Origin: Roseivirga sp. E12
GTDB lineage: Bacteria > Bacteroidota > Bacteroidia > Cytophagales > Cyclobacteriaceae
Assembly (NCBI RefSeq): GCF_017592825.1
Contig: NZ_JAGFMD010000006.1
Location: forward strand, 62,001-126,000
Direction: 5' to 3'
DNA length: 64,000 nucleotides
This document shows, piece by piece, positions 25,760 to 34,095 of this stretch. The position numbers were made by a program, and so were the translations under genes. Position 1 is the first letter of the stretch, and each line of letters starts with the position of its first letter. Under the pieces are notes generated by a model that did not search any database, had not been told where the DNA came from, and was given only the letters and a program-made list of their open reading frames with translations.

Positions 25760-27208
25760 CTACTTTAAGGCATAGTTACCATTTAAATAGTACTTGTAAA
25801 GTGTAGGCTCAATCATTGTATTCACTTGCAGGTCGTTTGTTACACGTGTTGGCTTGCCAAAACTCAGCATCATCTGCATAGCCTCTTGGTTGAGCCACTG
25901 TGTTTGAAAGGCATCAAATTTTGAATTAAAGAGCTTTTCCCTTAGCCTCTCACCTACATCCGCATTCGCTCCAATAATCCAGGACCACTCTCCTAAAGTC
26001 AAGATTTGATTGTGAAAAGTAATCGGGTCAAAGCCGGCTGAATGCACTGTTTTCTGAACTACTTCAAAGGCCTCAGTGGCGAAATAAGGACTACCGGATT
26101 GTGTGACGAACAGACCATCATCTTTTAAAGCAGTTCCAACCAGCTCATAGAATTCCTTGGTAAAGTATTGGTTTCTTTCAAGGTCAATGGGATCGGCAAC
26201 ATCGATAAATATCAAGTCAAAGGATCGTGGATTGTTATTTAGAAAAGTAAAGACATCATCGTTGACATAATCGAGTGTCTTATTTGAGAGACTATTTTCA
26301 TTGAGTGCTGTAAACAGTGTCTCATTTTGAGCCAGTTCATGTAGTTCTTTATCAATCGGGATCAGTTTTAGGTTAGTAATTCTTGTACCTTCGAGCTCTT
26401 TAACCAGCATACCATTCTCTCCCCCAATGACCAAGACATGCTCATAACTTTTGGCCAATTGCAAGGCGGGGTAAACGAAGGGTTCATAGAACAGCCATGA
26501 GTCTATAGAACTGAATTGGTTGACACCATCAGTATAAAACCAATGGTTGCCTCGCCATTCTGTGATATCAATGACTTGCAAATCCGTCTCATAAGAGAAA
26601 ACAAGTTTATCGTGATACTTTGCCTGTCTTTCAAAAAACTTTGGCGATTCAAACACCTGAGCTAAGGCAACAATTCCCAACCCGAAAACCAAGATTACGA
26701 ATGCCTTCATCTTGGACTGCTCCCAATTGTAAGCCAGCAAACCAACTACGAAAAAGAGCACTAACAATCGACTAAACTCATGGTCAGTTGAGAACAAGCT
26801 CATGATAAAACCCGCGCCCATGGCGGGAATTAAAAGAAGACTGATCCAATTCGGGTCTTCTGTATTCCTGCCAAAACGTAGGACTGACACCATTATACCA
26901 GCCAATAAGACCAGCAATATGTAGGTCACAAACTGAGGCGAATTAAGTTGAGAATACAGCCAGAATTCTAGTTTTAACCAGGCTAAGGGAAGTATTAGAA
27001 GTACGAAAACCAGATTCTTAATCCAGTTCTTTTTTGAAAGGTTTTTCCATATGATATAACATGAGGTCAAAAAAATGACACCAAAGACCACAAAGTCAAT
27101 TTGGGGTTTTTCATAGAAATACTTAGCAAGCACTATAGGGTAAGCCAAGCAATAGCCCACAAGCAAACCTCCTGAAATCAATAGTTGTCCTTTCAAGACA
27201 TTGTTCAT
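25760..27208 (-). CDS. Membrane-anchored spermidine synthase-like protein, degenerate paralogue
   Basis: A 482-residue paralogue of the protein at 20774-22312: several membrane segments (first 190 residues), then an aminopropyltransferase-like domain. The key motifs are altered: GGGDGG reads GGENGM (262-267), the amine-side DE...YHE...VH reads DS...FYE...VYP (about 236-246), while IDVADP keeps the catalytic-region Asp. So a canonical aminopropyl transfer is doubtful; it may be a regulatory subunit, bind another ligand, or catalyse a different transfer. It is 4 nt overlapped with the K+ channel upstream and 14 bp from the flavoprotein downstream. Confidence 0.88.
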   Translation of the reverse strand: MNNVLKGQLLISGGLLVGYCLAYPIVLAKYFYEKPQIDFVVFGVIFLTSCYIIWKNLSKKNWIKNLVFVLLILPLAWLKLEFWLYSQLNSPQFVTYILLVLLAGIMVSVLRFGRNTEDPNWISLLLIPAMGAGFIMSLFSTDHEFSRLLVLFFVVGLLAYNWEQSKMKAFVILVFGLGIVALAQVFESPKFFERQAKYHDKLVFSYETDLQVIDITEWRGNHWFYTDGVNQFSSIDSWLFYEPFVYPALQLAKSYEHVLVIGGENGMLVKELEGTRITNLKLIPIDKELHELAQNETLFTALNENSLSNKTLDYVNDDVFTFLNNNPRSFDLIFIDVADPIDLERNQYFTKEFYELVGTALKDDGLFVTQSGSPYFATEAFEVVQKTVHSAGFDPITFHNQILTLGEWSWIIGANADVGERLREKLFNSKFDAFQTQWLNQEAMQMMLSFGKPTRVTNDLQVNTMIEPTLYKYYLNGNYALK

Positions 27209-27996
27209 TCTTCTGCCTTCTCCCCTTTTTTATTTTTCTTCTTGCTACTCAGTTCTGACTCAAAGCCTCCAGCTATAATACCGGCTGGTAGTGCAAAGAG
27301 TCCAACTCCCAAGATGGCGATAACTGCGCCAAGTACTTTGCCCAAAGCGGTGACAGGATAAACATCTCCGTACCCTACAGTAGTAAGCGTGGCAACACCC
27401 CACCACATGGTCTCCGGAATACTTTGAAAACCAGCTTTATCCGGCTCATATTCGATATAATACATCAAGGTTGATGCAAAAATCAAGAGGATAATCAATA
27501 GAGTCAATGTGACAACCAACTCTTCTCTTCTCTTCTTAATAACGGTGGTAATCAAGCCGAAGGCGAGTGAATAGCGTCCAAGCTTAAATATTCTAAAAAG
27601 CCTAAAAAGCCTCAATACTCTTACTATTCTTCCGTCTGCATGATTGATCAGGAATGGTAAGTAAAATGGAATGATTGCTAAAAGGTCTATAATGGCTTCG
27701 ACAGAAACCATGTATTTCAGTCTACCCCAAAGTGGGTGTTTATACTTTTCAAGAGCAGTACATGCCCATACACGAATTATATATTCTACACTGAATACAA
27801 TAACAGAAAAGATCTCGAAGTACTCAAAAACCAATTCATATTTACTATGAATCGAGTCTACGGTTTCAACAATGACCGCTGCCACATTGAGCAGGATCAA
27901 GGCCATAATGAACTGATCAAACCGCTTACTGACGATGTCTTTTTCGTCCGCTTTGTCTAGCGTTCTAAGTACCTTTTGTTTAGCTGACTTACTCAT
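27205..27996 (-). CDS. Voltage-gated-type potassium channel
   Basis: A 263-residue six-segment channel. S1-S4 occupy about 28-140, with a regular array of arginines in S4 (RIVRVLRLFRLFRIFK, 123-138). The pore has the K+ filter TVGYGD at 206-211, flanked by S5 (162-181) and S6 (221-242). A basic KKKNKKGEK tail ends it; no RCK domain is present. It is the first gene of the leftward operon and overlaps the spermidine synthase paralogue by 4 nt, so the two are coupled. It is likely to let K+ flow when the membrane is depolarised, in keeping with a membrane-stress role. Confidence 0.94.
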   Translation of the reverse strand: MSKSAKQKVLRTLDKADEKDIVSKRFDQFIMALILLNVAAVIVETVDSIHSKYELVFEYFEIFSVIVFSVEYIIRVWACTALEKYKHPLWGRLKYMVSVEAIIDLLAIIPFYLPFLINHADGRIVRVLRLFRLFRIFKLGRYSLAFGLITTVIKKRREELVVTLTLLIILLIFASTLMYYIEYEPDKAGFQSIPETMWWGVATLTTVGYGDVYPVTALGKVLGAVIAILGVGLFALPAGIIAGGFESELSSKKKNKKGEKAEE

Positions 27997-28078
27997 TTCA
28001 GAAAGATAAAGATTTAAGAGGCTTTGGTCACTCTTAAAAATTCAATGATATTGAAATTTAAGTAAACCCTGATATTTC

Positions 28079-29509
28079 ATGAGCCCAGGTTTGGTGATCG
28101 GCTTAATAGCCGGATATTTTGCGCTATTGGTGGTTGTCGCCAAAATCACTTCTAAAGGAGCCACCACAAGCACCTTCTTTACTGCCAATAAACAGTCTCC
28201 TTGGTTTCTTGTAGCCTTTGGGATGATCGGGGCCTCCCTCTCAGGAGTTACTTTTATTTCTGTCCCAGGAGAAGTTGGCAATAGCTTCTTCTCATACTTT
28301 CAAGTGGTCTTGGGTTACTTACTCGGTTACTTGGTAATTGCCAAGGTTCTCTTGCCTCTATACTATCGGCTCAACTTAGTATCTATATATGGCTATTTGG
28401 AGCAGAGGTTCGGGTTCTGGTCTTACAAGACAGGTTCTGCATTCTTTCTACTTTCAAGGGCTGTTCAGGCTGCCTTCAGGCTCTTTTTGGTTGCCATAGT
28501 TTTACAGACTGCCTTGTTCGATAGTTTCGGAGTCCCTTTCTGGGTTTCTGTGGCTGTCACTATCTTATTGATTTGGGTGTATACCTTTCAGGGAGGTATC
28601 AAAACGATCGTCTGGACCGATACCTTGCAAACCTCCTTCTTACTTATCGCAGTGGTTACCACCATTTTTATTGTCACTAAAGAACTCGGTTGGAGTCTTT
28701 CCGAGGCGATTGGCGAAATTCAGGCAAGTGAACTTTCCAGAACTTTCTATTTCGACTGGGGCAGTGCACGCTTCTTTCCAAAGCAATTCATTTCAGGAGC
28801 GCTTATCGCCATTGTGATGACTGGTTTGGATCAAGATATGATGCAAAAGAACCTGACTTGCAAGTCGCTCAAGGATGCACAAAAGAACATCTTCTGGTTC
28901 AGCGTCATCTTGGTTATTGCCAATATTCTTATCCTCAGCATGGGGGCACTTCTATATTTCTATGCTGAGCAAAATGGCATTTCTGTTCCTGATAGGACAG
29001 ATGGACTATATCCGTTGTTGGCTTTAAATCATCTAGGCACATTTGCCGGTATAGTATTCCTGCTCGGCATCATCGCTGCGGCCTATTCTAGTGCAGACTC
29101 TGCATTAACTGCACTGACCACTGCTTTTTGCGTTGACTTTCTGAACTTCGATAAGAAAGAAGAAAGTGACAAGAAACGCACAAGACTTAAAGTACACATT
29201 GCCTTCTCTGTCATATTGTTCTTAATCATACTTGTCTTCAATGCAATCAATGATGACAGTGTAATCAACTCAATTTTCAGAGCTGCAGGCTACACTTATG
29301 GGCCTTTGCTAGGCTTGTTCTCCTTTGGGCTTTTGACCAAGCGATCGGTCAGAGATAAGTATGTAATGATCGTTTGTATTGCAGCACCATTACTATCCTA
29401 TGCTATAGATCTAAATACCAATGGCTGGTTTGGCTTCTTTGTGCTCGCATTAAATGGAGCACTTACCTTTTTAGGTCTCCTGTTTATCTCAAAGAGAACT
29501 AGCCCGTAA
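28079..29509 (+). CDS. Sodium:solute symporter (SSS family)
   Basis: A 476-residue, about 13-segment transporter of the SSS (SLC5-like) family. Hallmarks are the GASLSGVTFISVPGE segment (about 50-64), YRLNLVSIYGYLEQRFG near 100 and AAAYSSADSALTALTTAF near 336. It takes up a solute with Na+ across the inner membrane; the solute is not deducible. It is divergent from the K+ channel across 82 bp. Its stop overlaps by 11 nt the end of the convergent TerC gene. Confidence 0.92.
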   Translation: MSPGLVIGLIAGYFALLVVVAKITSKGATTSTFFTANKQSPWFLVAFGMIGASLSGVTFISVPGEVGNSFFSYFQVVLGYLLGYLVIAKVLLPLYYRLNLVSIYGYLEQRFGFWSYKTGSAFFLLSRAVQAAFRLFLVAIVLQTALFDSFGVPFWVSVAVTILLIWVYTFQGGIKTIVWTDTLQTSFLLIAVVTTIFIVTKELGWSLSEAIGEIQASELSRTFYFDWGSARFFPKQFISGALIAIVMTGLDQDMMQKNLTCKSLKDAQKNIFWFSVILVIANILILSMGALLYFYAEQNGISVPDRTDGLYPLLALNHLGTFAGIVFLLGIIAAAYSSADSALTALTTAFCVDFLNFDKKEESDKKRTRLKVHIAFSVILFLIILVFNAINDDSVINSIFRAAGYTYGPLLGLFSFGLLTKRSVRDKYVMIVCIAAPLLSYAIDLNTNGWFGFFVLALNGALTFLGLLFISKRTSP

Positions 29510-30236
29510 TTCGTTTCTTGAGTTTTAGTGCTGCGACCTTACGTCTTCTGCGCATATTCAAAGACTCTACAGTCAAAGAAAAGAATACGGCAAAATAGAT
29601 ATAGCCTTTAGGAATATGCTGACCAATACCTTCCAGTACTAGCATAAAACCAATCAATATTAAGAATGACATCGCCAACATCTGCAAAGATGGATGCTTG
29701 TTAATGAAGTTACTGATGCGACCCGCGAAAGTCATCATTACAATCATCGCAATAATAACCGCCACTATCATAATTGTCACCTCAGTAGTCAAACCCACGG
29801 CTGTTAAGATAGAGTCGAATGAAAACACCATATCCAAAGCTACAATCTGAAGAATAACCTTACTTATAGAAGTGGCGACTTTTTCCGTTTCCTCATGTTC
29901 ATCCACTTCAAGAGACTCATGAATTTCGGTAGTACTCTTACCAATTAAGAATAAGCCACCAACAATGAGAATAAGGTCCTTGATACTGATCTCATATTCA
30001 AAAGCAGTAAACAGAGGTTCTGTAAAACCTATGATCCAACTGATCCCCAACAGAAGTCCGATGCGCATTACAAGCGCCAAAAATAAACCAAGGTTTCGCG
30101 TTTTGGATTGCTGATGCTCTGGCAATCGGTTTGAAATAATCGAGATAAATATGATGTTATCTACCCCTAAGACTATTTCCAAAAAAGTAAGGGTAAGTAA
30201 GGCGATAATGCCTTCTGAGGTCAATAAGACTTCCAT
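29499..30236 (-). CDS. TerC-family integral membrane protein
   Basis: A 245-residue TerC protein with about seven segments; the conserved acidic residues in membrane segments appear in LEIVLGVDNIIFISIIS (about 19-35) and ALDMVFSFDSILTAVGL (about 130-146). TerC proteins of this kind act in manganese/metal homeostasis or secretion-linked metalation; tellurite resistance is a historic name. It is convergent with the symporter and lies 38 bp downstream of the alkyltransferase-like gene. Confidence 0.92.
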   Translation of the reverse strand: MEVLLTSEGIIALLTLTFLEIVLGVDNIIFISIISNRLPEHQQSKTRNLGLFLALVMRIGLLLGISWIIGFTEPLFTAFEYEISIKDLILIVGGLFLIGKSTTEIHESLEVDEHEETEKVATSISKVILQIVALDMVFSFDSILTAVGLTTEVTIMIVAVIIAMIVMMTFAGRISNFINKHPSLQMLAMSFLILIGFMLVLEGIGQHIPKGYIYFAVFFSLTVESLNMRRRRKVAALKLKKRITG

Positions 30237-30274
30237 TTATATGAGAAAAATGTTGATGTACAAATATAGGAGAA

Positions 30275-30613
30275 TTAGAGTGCTAGTTCCTCGGTGGGGT
30301 CCCAGTAGACTTCTTTCAAGTTTTGAATTTTATCATTAACCACAATAACGCCCTCTGCCTCCAATCGTTCTTGCATTGGGTTGATCGTACCGAAATGATG
30401 TTTACCGGTCAGTATTCCAGCTCGATTTACCACTCTGTGTGCTGGTACATCTTCATGAATTCCAGAGGCATTCATGGCCCAACCCACAATTCGAGCACTA
30501 CCTTTTGTACCCAGATAATGAGCAATGGCTCCATAACTTGTCACACGGCCATAGGGTATAAGCCGTGCCACATCATATACATTATTGAAAAAATTGGTGT
30601 GATCTTTTGCCAT
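30275..30613 (-). CDS. Alkyltransferase-like protein (MGMT family, acceptor Cys replaced by Ala)
   Basis: A 112-residue MGMT DNA-binding domain. A start at 30640 is open, but it would lie inside the terminator of the upstream gene, so Met at 30613 (MAKDHTNFF) is preferred. The helix-turn-helix and arginine-finger region (IPYGRVTSYGAIAHYLGTKG) is intact. The active-site motif PCHRV is PAHRV here, so it cannot accept an alkyl group. Such ATL proteins bind O6-alkylguanine and hand it to nucleotide excision repair. It is followed after 38 bp by terC. Confidence 0.92.
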   Translation of the reverse strand: MAKDHTNFFNNVYDVARLIPYGRVTSYGAIAHYLGTKGSARIVGWAMNASGIHEDVPAHRVVNRAGILTGKHHFGTINPMQERLEAEGVIVVNDKIQNLKEVYWDPTEELAL

Positions 30614-30630
30614 AGTTGAAGCTAATAAAA

Positions 30631-30657
30631 AAAGTCCCAACCATTGGAAGGGACTTT
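30631..30657 (-). terminator. Terminator after the Na+-dependent transporter gene
   Basis: On the minus strand AAAGTCCC pairs with GGGACTTT around an 11-nt loop, followed by a T-rich run (TTTTATT). It lies 21 bp after the stop codon of the transporter at 30679-32076. Confidence 0.85.
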
Positions 30658-30678
30658 AACATTTTGAAATATTTGGAA

Positions 30679-32076
30679 CTATCCTCCGCCTGCAAAAACG
30701 CCAAAGACGCCTAGCATATTCAATAGCACAGCCAAAATTACAAGAGGGCAAATATACTTTATGAAGAACATTAATCCCTTTGCCTTAGCAGTCCCTGATT
30801 GAAACTTCTCAGAACCTTCGGCTAACTCATCAATAATTTTGTTTGCTCCAATTTTCCAGGCAGCATAAATACTAGTGACTAGTGCCACAACGACTATGAA
30901 AAATTCACCAAACAAATAATCCAAAATGTTCTGGAACCCAACCTTAGGCTCATCTAGCCATGGCAAAGGCAATGACATGTTCGTAAAAAACTCACTCGAA
31001 TTATGTGAAAGTGCCGAAGGAATACCAACTAAGAACAAAAGACCACCAACAACCCAAGCAGATTTACTACGACTCCATTTCTTTTCGTCCATAAAATAGG
31101 AAGCTGGCACTTCCAACATAGATACTGATGAAGTTAATGCTGCAACCAAAAGTAGCAAGAAGAAGAAAGCGCCTATAATAGCACCGCCCGGCATGCTTGC
31201 AAACACTACAGGCAGTATTTCAAACACCAATGCTGGCCCGGCAGCAGGATCCATACCAAAGGCAAACACTGCTGGGAAAATCATAAATCCTGCAAGTAAG
31301 GCAACGCCAGCATCCATAAAACCTACCCAGACACCACTACTCACAATATTGGCCGATTTAGGCAGGTAAGATCCATATGTGATCATAATACCCCACCCTA
31401 TACTCATAGAGAAGAAAGCTTGTCCAAGTGCTGCCAAAACAGAGTTCCCATCAATCTTACTGAAATCAGGTTTTAAATAGAACTCAACTCCGGCCATTGC
31501 ACCTTCCAAAGTCAAACTTCGAATGGCCACAACTGCGATTAGAATAAAAAGTACTGGCATCAAAATTTTTGCTGCCTTTTCGATTCCACCTGAAACACCG
31601 AGTCTCACAATTAAAATAGTAGCAATTGTAAAAACACCCATTAGCGCAATAGCAGTCCCTCCGTCAGCGGCAAAATCTGCAAAGGATTGGGTCGAGCCGG
31701 TCAGAGATTTACCGATATAACCAATCGTCCAACCAGCAATATTTCCATAAAAGGAGAGTACAAAAAAGCTTACAGCTAATGCTAAAATGGCACCAAGTCC
31801 CATGAATAAAGGGTTAGCACCTGTATCTTTAAATGCACCAATGGTACTCTTCTTAGTCATTCGACCAAGTCCCATTTCAGTGAATAATAACGGGACACCG
31901 ATTAGGATAACACATAGCAAATAAACGAGGACGAATGCCCCTCCTCCATTTTCTCCTGTGATGTAAGGGAAACGCCAAATGTTTCCCAGTCCGACTGCTG
32001 AACCCGCTGCAGCCATGATGAATCCAAACTTGGATCCCCACTGCCCACGGTTGTCGGAAGAAGCATTGATTGCCAT
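30679..32076 (-). CDS. Sodium-dependent transporter (neurotransmitter:sodium symporter family)
   Basis: A 465-residue NSS/SNF (LeuT-like) transporter with about 12 segments. The Na+ and substrate site of TM1 is plain (AAAGSAVGLGNIWRFPYITG, 22-41), with FTEMGLGR at 65-72 and FFSMSIGWGIMITYGSY near 217-233. It imports an amino acid or related amine with Na+ . The substrate is not predictable. It has its own hairpin terminator and is separate from the alkyltransferase-like gene downstream. Confidence 0.93.
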   Translation of the reverse strand: MAINASSDNRGQWGSKFGFIMAAAGSAVGLGNIWRFPYITGENGGGAFVLVYLLCVILIGVPLLFTEMGLGRMTKKSTIGAFKDTGANPLFMGLGAILALAVSFFVLSFYGNIAGWTIGYIGKSLTGSTQSFADFAADGGTAIALMGVFTIATILIVRLGVSGGIEKAAKILMPVLFILIAVVAIRSLTLEGAMAGVEFYLKPDFSKIDGNSVLAALGQAFFSMSIGWGIMITYGSYLPKSANIVSSGVWVGFMDAGVALLAGFMIFPAVFAFGMDPAAGPALVFEILPVVFASMPGGAIIGAFFFLLLLVAALTSSVSMLEVPASYFMDEKKWSRSKSAWVVGGLLFLVGIPSALSHNSSEFFTNMSLPLPWLDEPKVGFQNILDYLFGEFFIVVVALVTSIYAAWKIGANKIIDELAEGSEKFQSGTAKAKGLMFFIKYICPLVILAVLLNMLGVFGVFAGGG

Positions 32077-32170
32077 AGAATTAGTATTTAAGGTTTAGTT
32101 GAGATTAAAAAATAACAGACCAATATATCTAAAAACGTGGAGACTTCAACCTAAAATGCGCTGGATGGCT

Positions 32171-33070
32171 TTAGGACAACTGTTTGACTAATATTCCGAT
32201 GCCTTCTTCAAAGGAATGTGGCGTATAGCCCAGTTCTCGGACTGCCTTGTCAATCAAGAGCCCAGTTTTAGGTGGTCGTTTGGCTGTTTGTGTAAAAGTG
32301 GAAGCATCAGCCCTCTCCATCGTTGAAGCATCTAAGTCGAAATAAGCAGCTGTTTTTAACGCCATTTCATAAGGAGTCAAAAGGTCCTTGCCTGAGATAT
32401 TGAAAATGCCTTCTGCTCTTTTATCTGTAATCAAATAACAACCCATAGCCAAGTCCTCAGCCAGTGTGGGACTTCTCCACTGGTCATCAACAACTTTGAT
32501 CGCTTTGCCACCTTCAAGACTCTTTTTAACCCATAACACGATATTTGATCGACTCATATCATGAGCAATTCCATAAACCAAAACTGTTCGGGCAATCGCA
32601 TACTTTATACCGCTCTCCAGAAGAAGTTTTTCAGCAGCCAGCTTGCTATCTCCATAGTAGCTAATGGGGTTCGGAGCTGCCTCCTCATCATAAGGGCCGT
32701 CTTCCCCATCGAAAATAAAGTCTGTTGAAAGGTGAAGGAGAAAAGAAGCATTACGCTCACACGCCCGAATTAGGAAGTCAACCGCATCCACATTTTGCTT
32801 CCAACAATCTTCACGTTCAGTTTCACACTGATCCACATTAGTCATTGCTGCAGTGTGAATAACGACATCGGGAGAATACTTATCTATCACCTCATCTACT
32901 TGGGCCTGATCCGTAATATCCATCTGGTCGAATCTATATCCTGACTCAGGATAAGGCAGTCGATTGGCTCCCCTAGCGGTAGCTATCAAATCATCCCCAC
33001 CCTTGTCCAAAATGAGTTTGACCAATTTCTGACCAAGGAGTCCATTGGCACCCGTTATTAATACTTTCAA
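32171..33070 (-). CDS. RmlD-like SDR sugar-nucleotide reductase (dTDP-4-dehydrorhamnose reductase family)
   Basis: A 299-residue extended SDR protein. The nucleotide motif GANGLLGQ is at 7-14, the catalytic YxxxK at about 138-142 (SYYGDSKLAAEK), and HTAAMTNVDQCE near 71-82 is typical of RmlD. It would reduce a 4-keto sugar nucleotide in cell-wall or LPS sugar supply, but no other rml gene is near, so the substrate may differ. It begins 7 bp after the first cyclophilin lipoprotein. Confidence 0.88.
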   Translation of the reverse strand: MKVLITGANGLLGQKLVKLILDKGGDDLIATARGANRLPYPESGYRFDQMDITDQAQVDEVIDKYSPDVVIHTAAMTNVDQCETEREDCWKQNVDAVDFLIRACERNASFLLHLSTDFIFDGEDGPYDEEAAPNPISYYGDSKLAAEKLLLESGIKYAIARTVLVYGIAHDMSRSNIVLWVKKSLEGGKAIKVVDDQWRSPTLAEDLAMGCYLITDKRAEGIFNISGKDLLTPYEMALKTAAYFDLDASTMERADASTFTQTAKRPPKTGLLIDKAVRELGYTPHSFEEGIGILVKQLS

Positions 33071-33077
33071 AGCGCGG

Positions 33078-33950
33078 CTATTTTGGATATGTAATACCGT
33101 ATTTCTTAGTGATTTCTGACTTACTCATACTTACCACTTTAACATCCATTCGGATATCTTCAAGCGGTCTGTCTCTTTGATTGGTAGCTGTACCAGCGAT
33201 TTGATCAATGACTTCAAGTCCTTCTACCACCTTGCCAAAAACAGTGTATTGCCCATCCAAATGCGGTGCTCCACCAATTGTTGCATACACTTCTTTTGCC
33301 CAGTCCGGGTAGCCCGGATCGGCTTGTGGGCCAAACGCCTCTTCGATTACCTCAATAGAATTAAAGATCAAGTCACGTTGAGCTTGATTGAAGTTGTAGG
33401 TAGAATCTTCTCTAAACTTGTTTACATGGTAGTTATACTTCTCTGTTAAATCTGGAAAACGCTCTGACCTTAGCATTCGCTGGAAGAGCCCTGATAATTT
33501 TAAGTATTGTCTTCTATCAGCACGAGCAGCTAAACCTTCATTATCGAACTTCTCGCCATGCACAATATAGAATTGTGAACCACTTGATTTCTTTTCAGGG
33601 TTTGAAGCATCGCCTGTTCTGGCTGCGGCCAAAGCTCCTTTTTCATGAATGTACTTTTCTGCCATAAATTCGGCTGGCAAAGTGTATTTCACACCTGATT
33701 CTAGTTTACCTGTTGCCAGATTGCCAGTCTGAATCATAAACTCGTTAATCACTCGGTGGAAGAGAACCGAATCGTACATGCCGGACTTAGCCAGCTTTAG
33801 AAAATTCTCTTTATGCAAAGGTGTTTCATCGAAAAGAACAGCAGTCATATCTCCATAAGGAGTTGAAATCACAATAATTTCATCCTGCTCTTCTGAACAA
33901 CCCACTAGGACAATAGCCAATAAGAGGGCTACTAAGAATTTGAATTTCAT
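33078..33950 (-). CDS. Cyclophilin-type peptidyl-prolyl isomerase lipoprotein (copy 1)
   Basis: A 290-residue lipoprotein PPIase: lipobox VGCS (Cys18), then a cyclophilin domain. FHRVINEFMIQTGN (about 61-74) and SGSQFYIVHG (about 122-131) hold the active-site Arg and Gln region. An insert of about 70 residues (from about 140) interrupts the fold before YTVFGKVVEGLEVID. It is like copy 2 (34096-35004) and acts on periplasmic or outer-membrane proteins. It is 7 bp ahead of the RmlD-like gene, and a terminator separates it from copy 2. Confidence 0.92.
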   Translation of the reverse strand: MKFKFLVALLLAIVLVGCSEEQDEIIVISTPYGDMTAVLFDETPLHKENFLKLAKSGMYDSVLFHRVINEFMIQTGNLATGKLESGVKYTLPAEFMAEKYIHEKGALAAARTGDASNPEKKSSGSQFYIVHGEKFDNEGLAARADRRQYLKLSGLFQRMLRSERFPDLTEKYNYHVNKFREDSTYNFNQAQRDLIFNSIEVIEEAFGPQADPGYPDWAKEVYATIGGAPHLDGQYTVFGKVVEGLEVIDQIAGTATNQRDRPLEDIRMDVKVVSMSKSEITKKYGITYPK

Positions 33951-34047
33951 AAGCTTAATGTTGAATCAGGGTGAATTTACATTACACATTCCGATATACA
34001 CACCCATTCTTATAATTCCGTCATTTCTAACTACACCATAGCACAAA

Positions 34048-34077
34048 AAAAGGGCTTCACGTCAATGAAGCCCTTTT
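34048..34077 (-). terminator. Terminator after hemC-PPIase
   Basis: On the minus strand AAAAGGGCTTCA pairs with TGAAGCCCTTTT around a 6-nt loop, with more Ts after it. It lies about 19 bp past the stop of PPIase copy 2, so it closes the GlmU-like/holB/hemC/PPIase transcript. Confidence 0.85.
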
Positions 34078-34095
34078 CTTTAAAATTTTCTGAGC

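Noticed and set aside
29499-30236. TerC as part of a tellurite-resistance or Ter system
   Set aside because: No other ter genes (terZABDEF) are present; TerC alone is widespread and metal-related.
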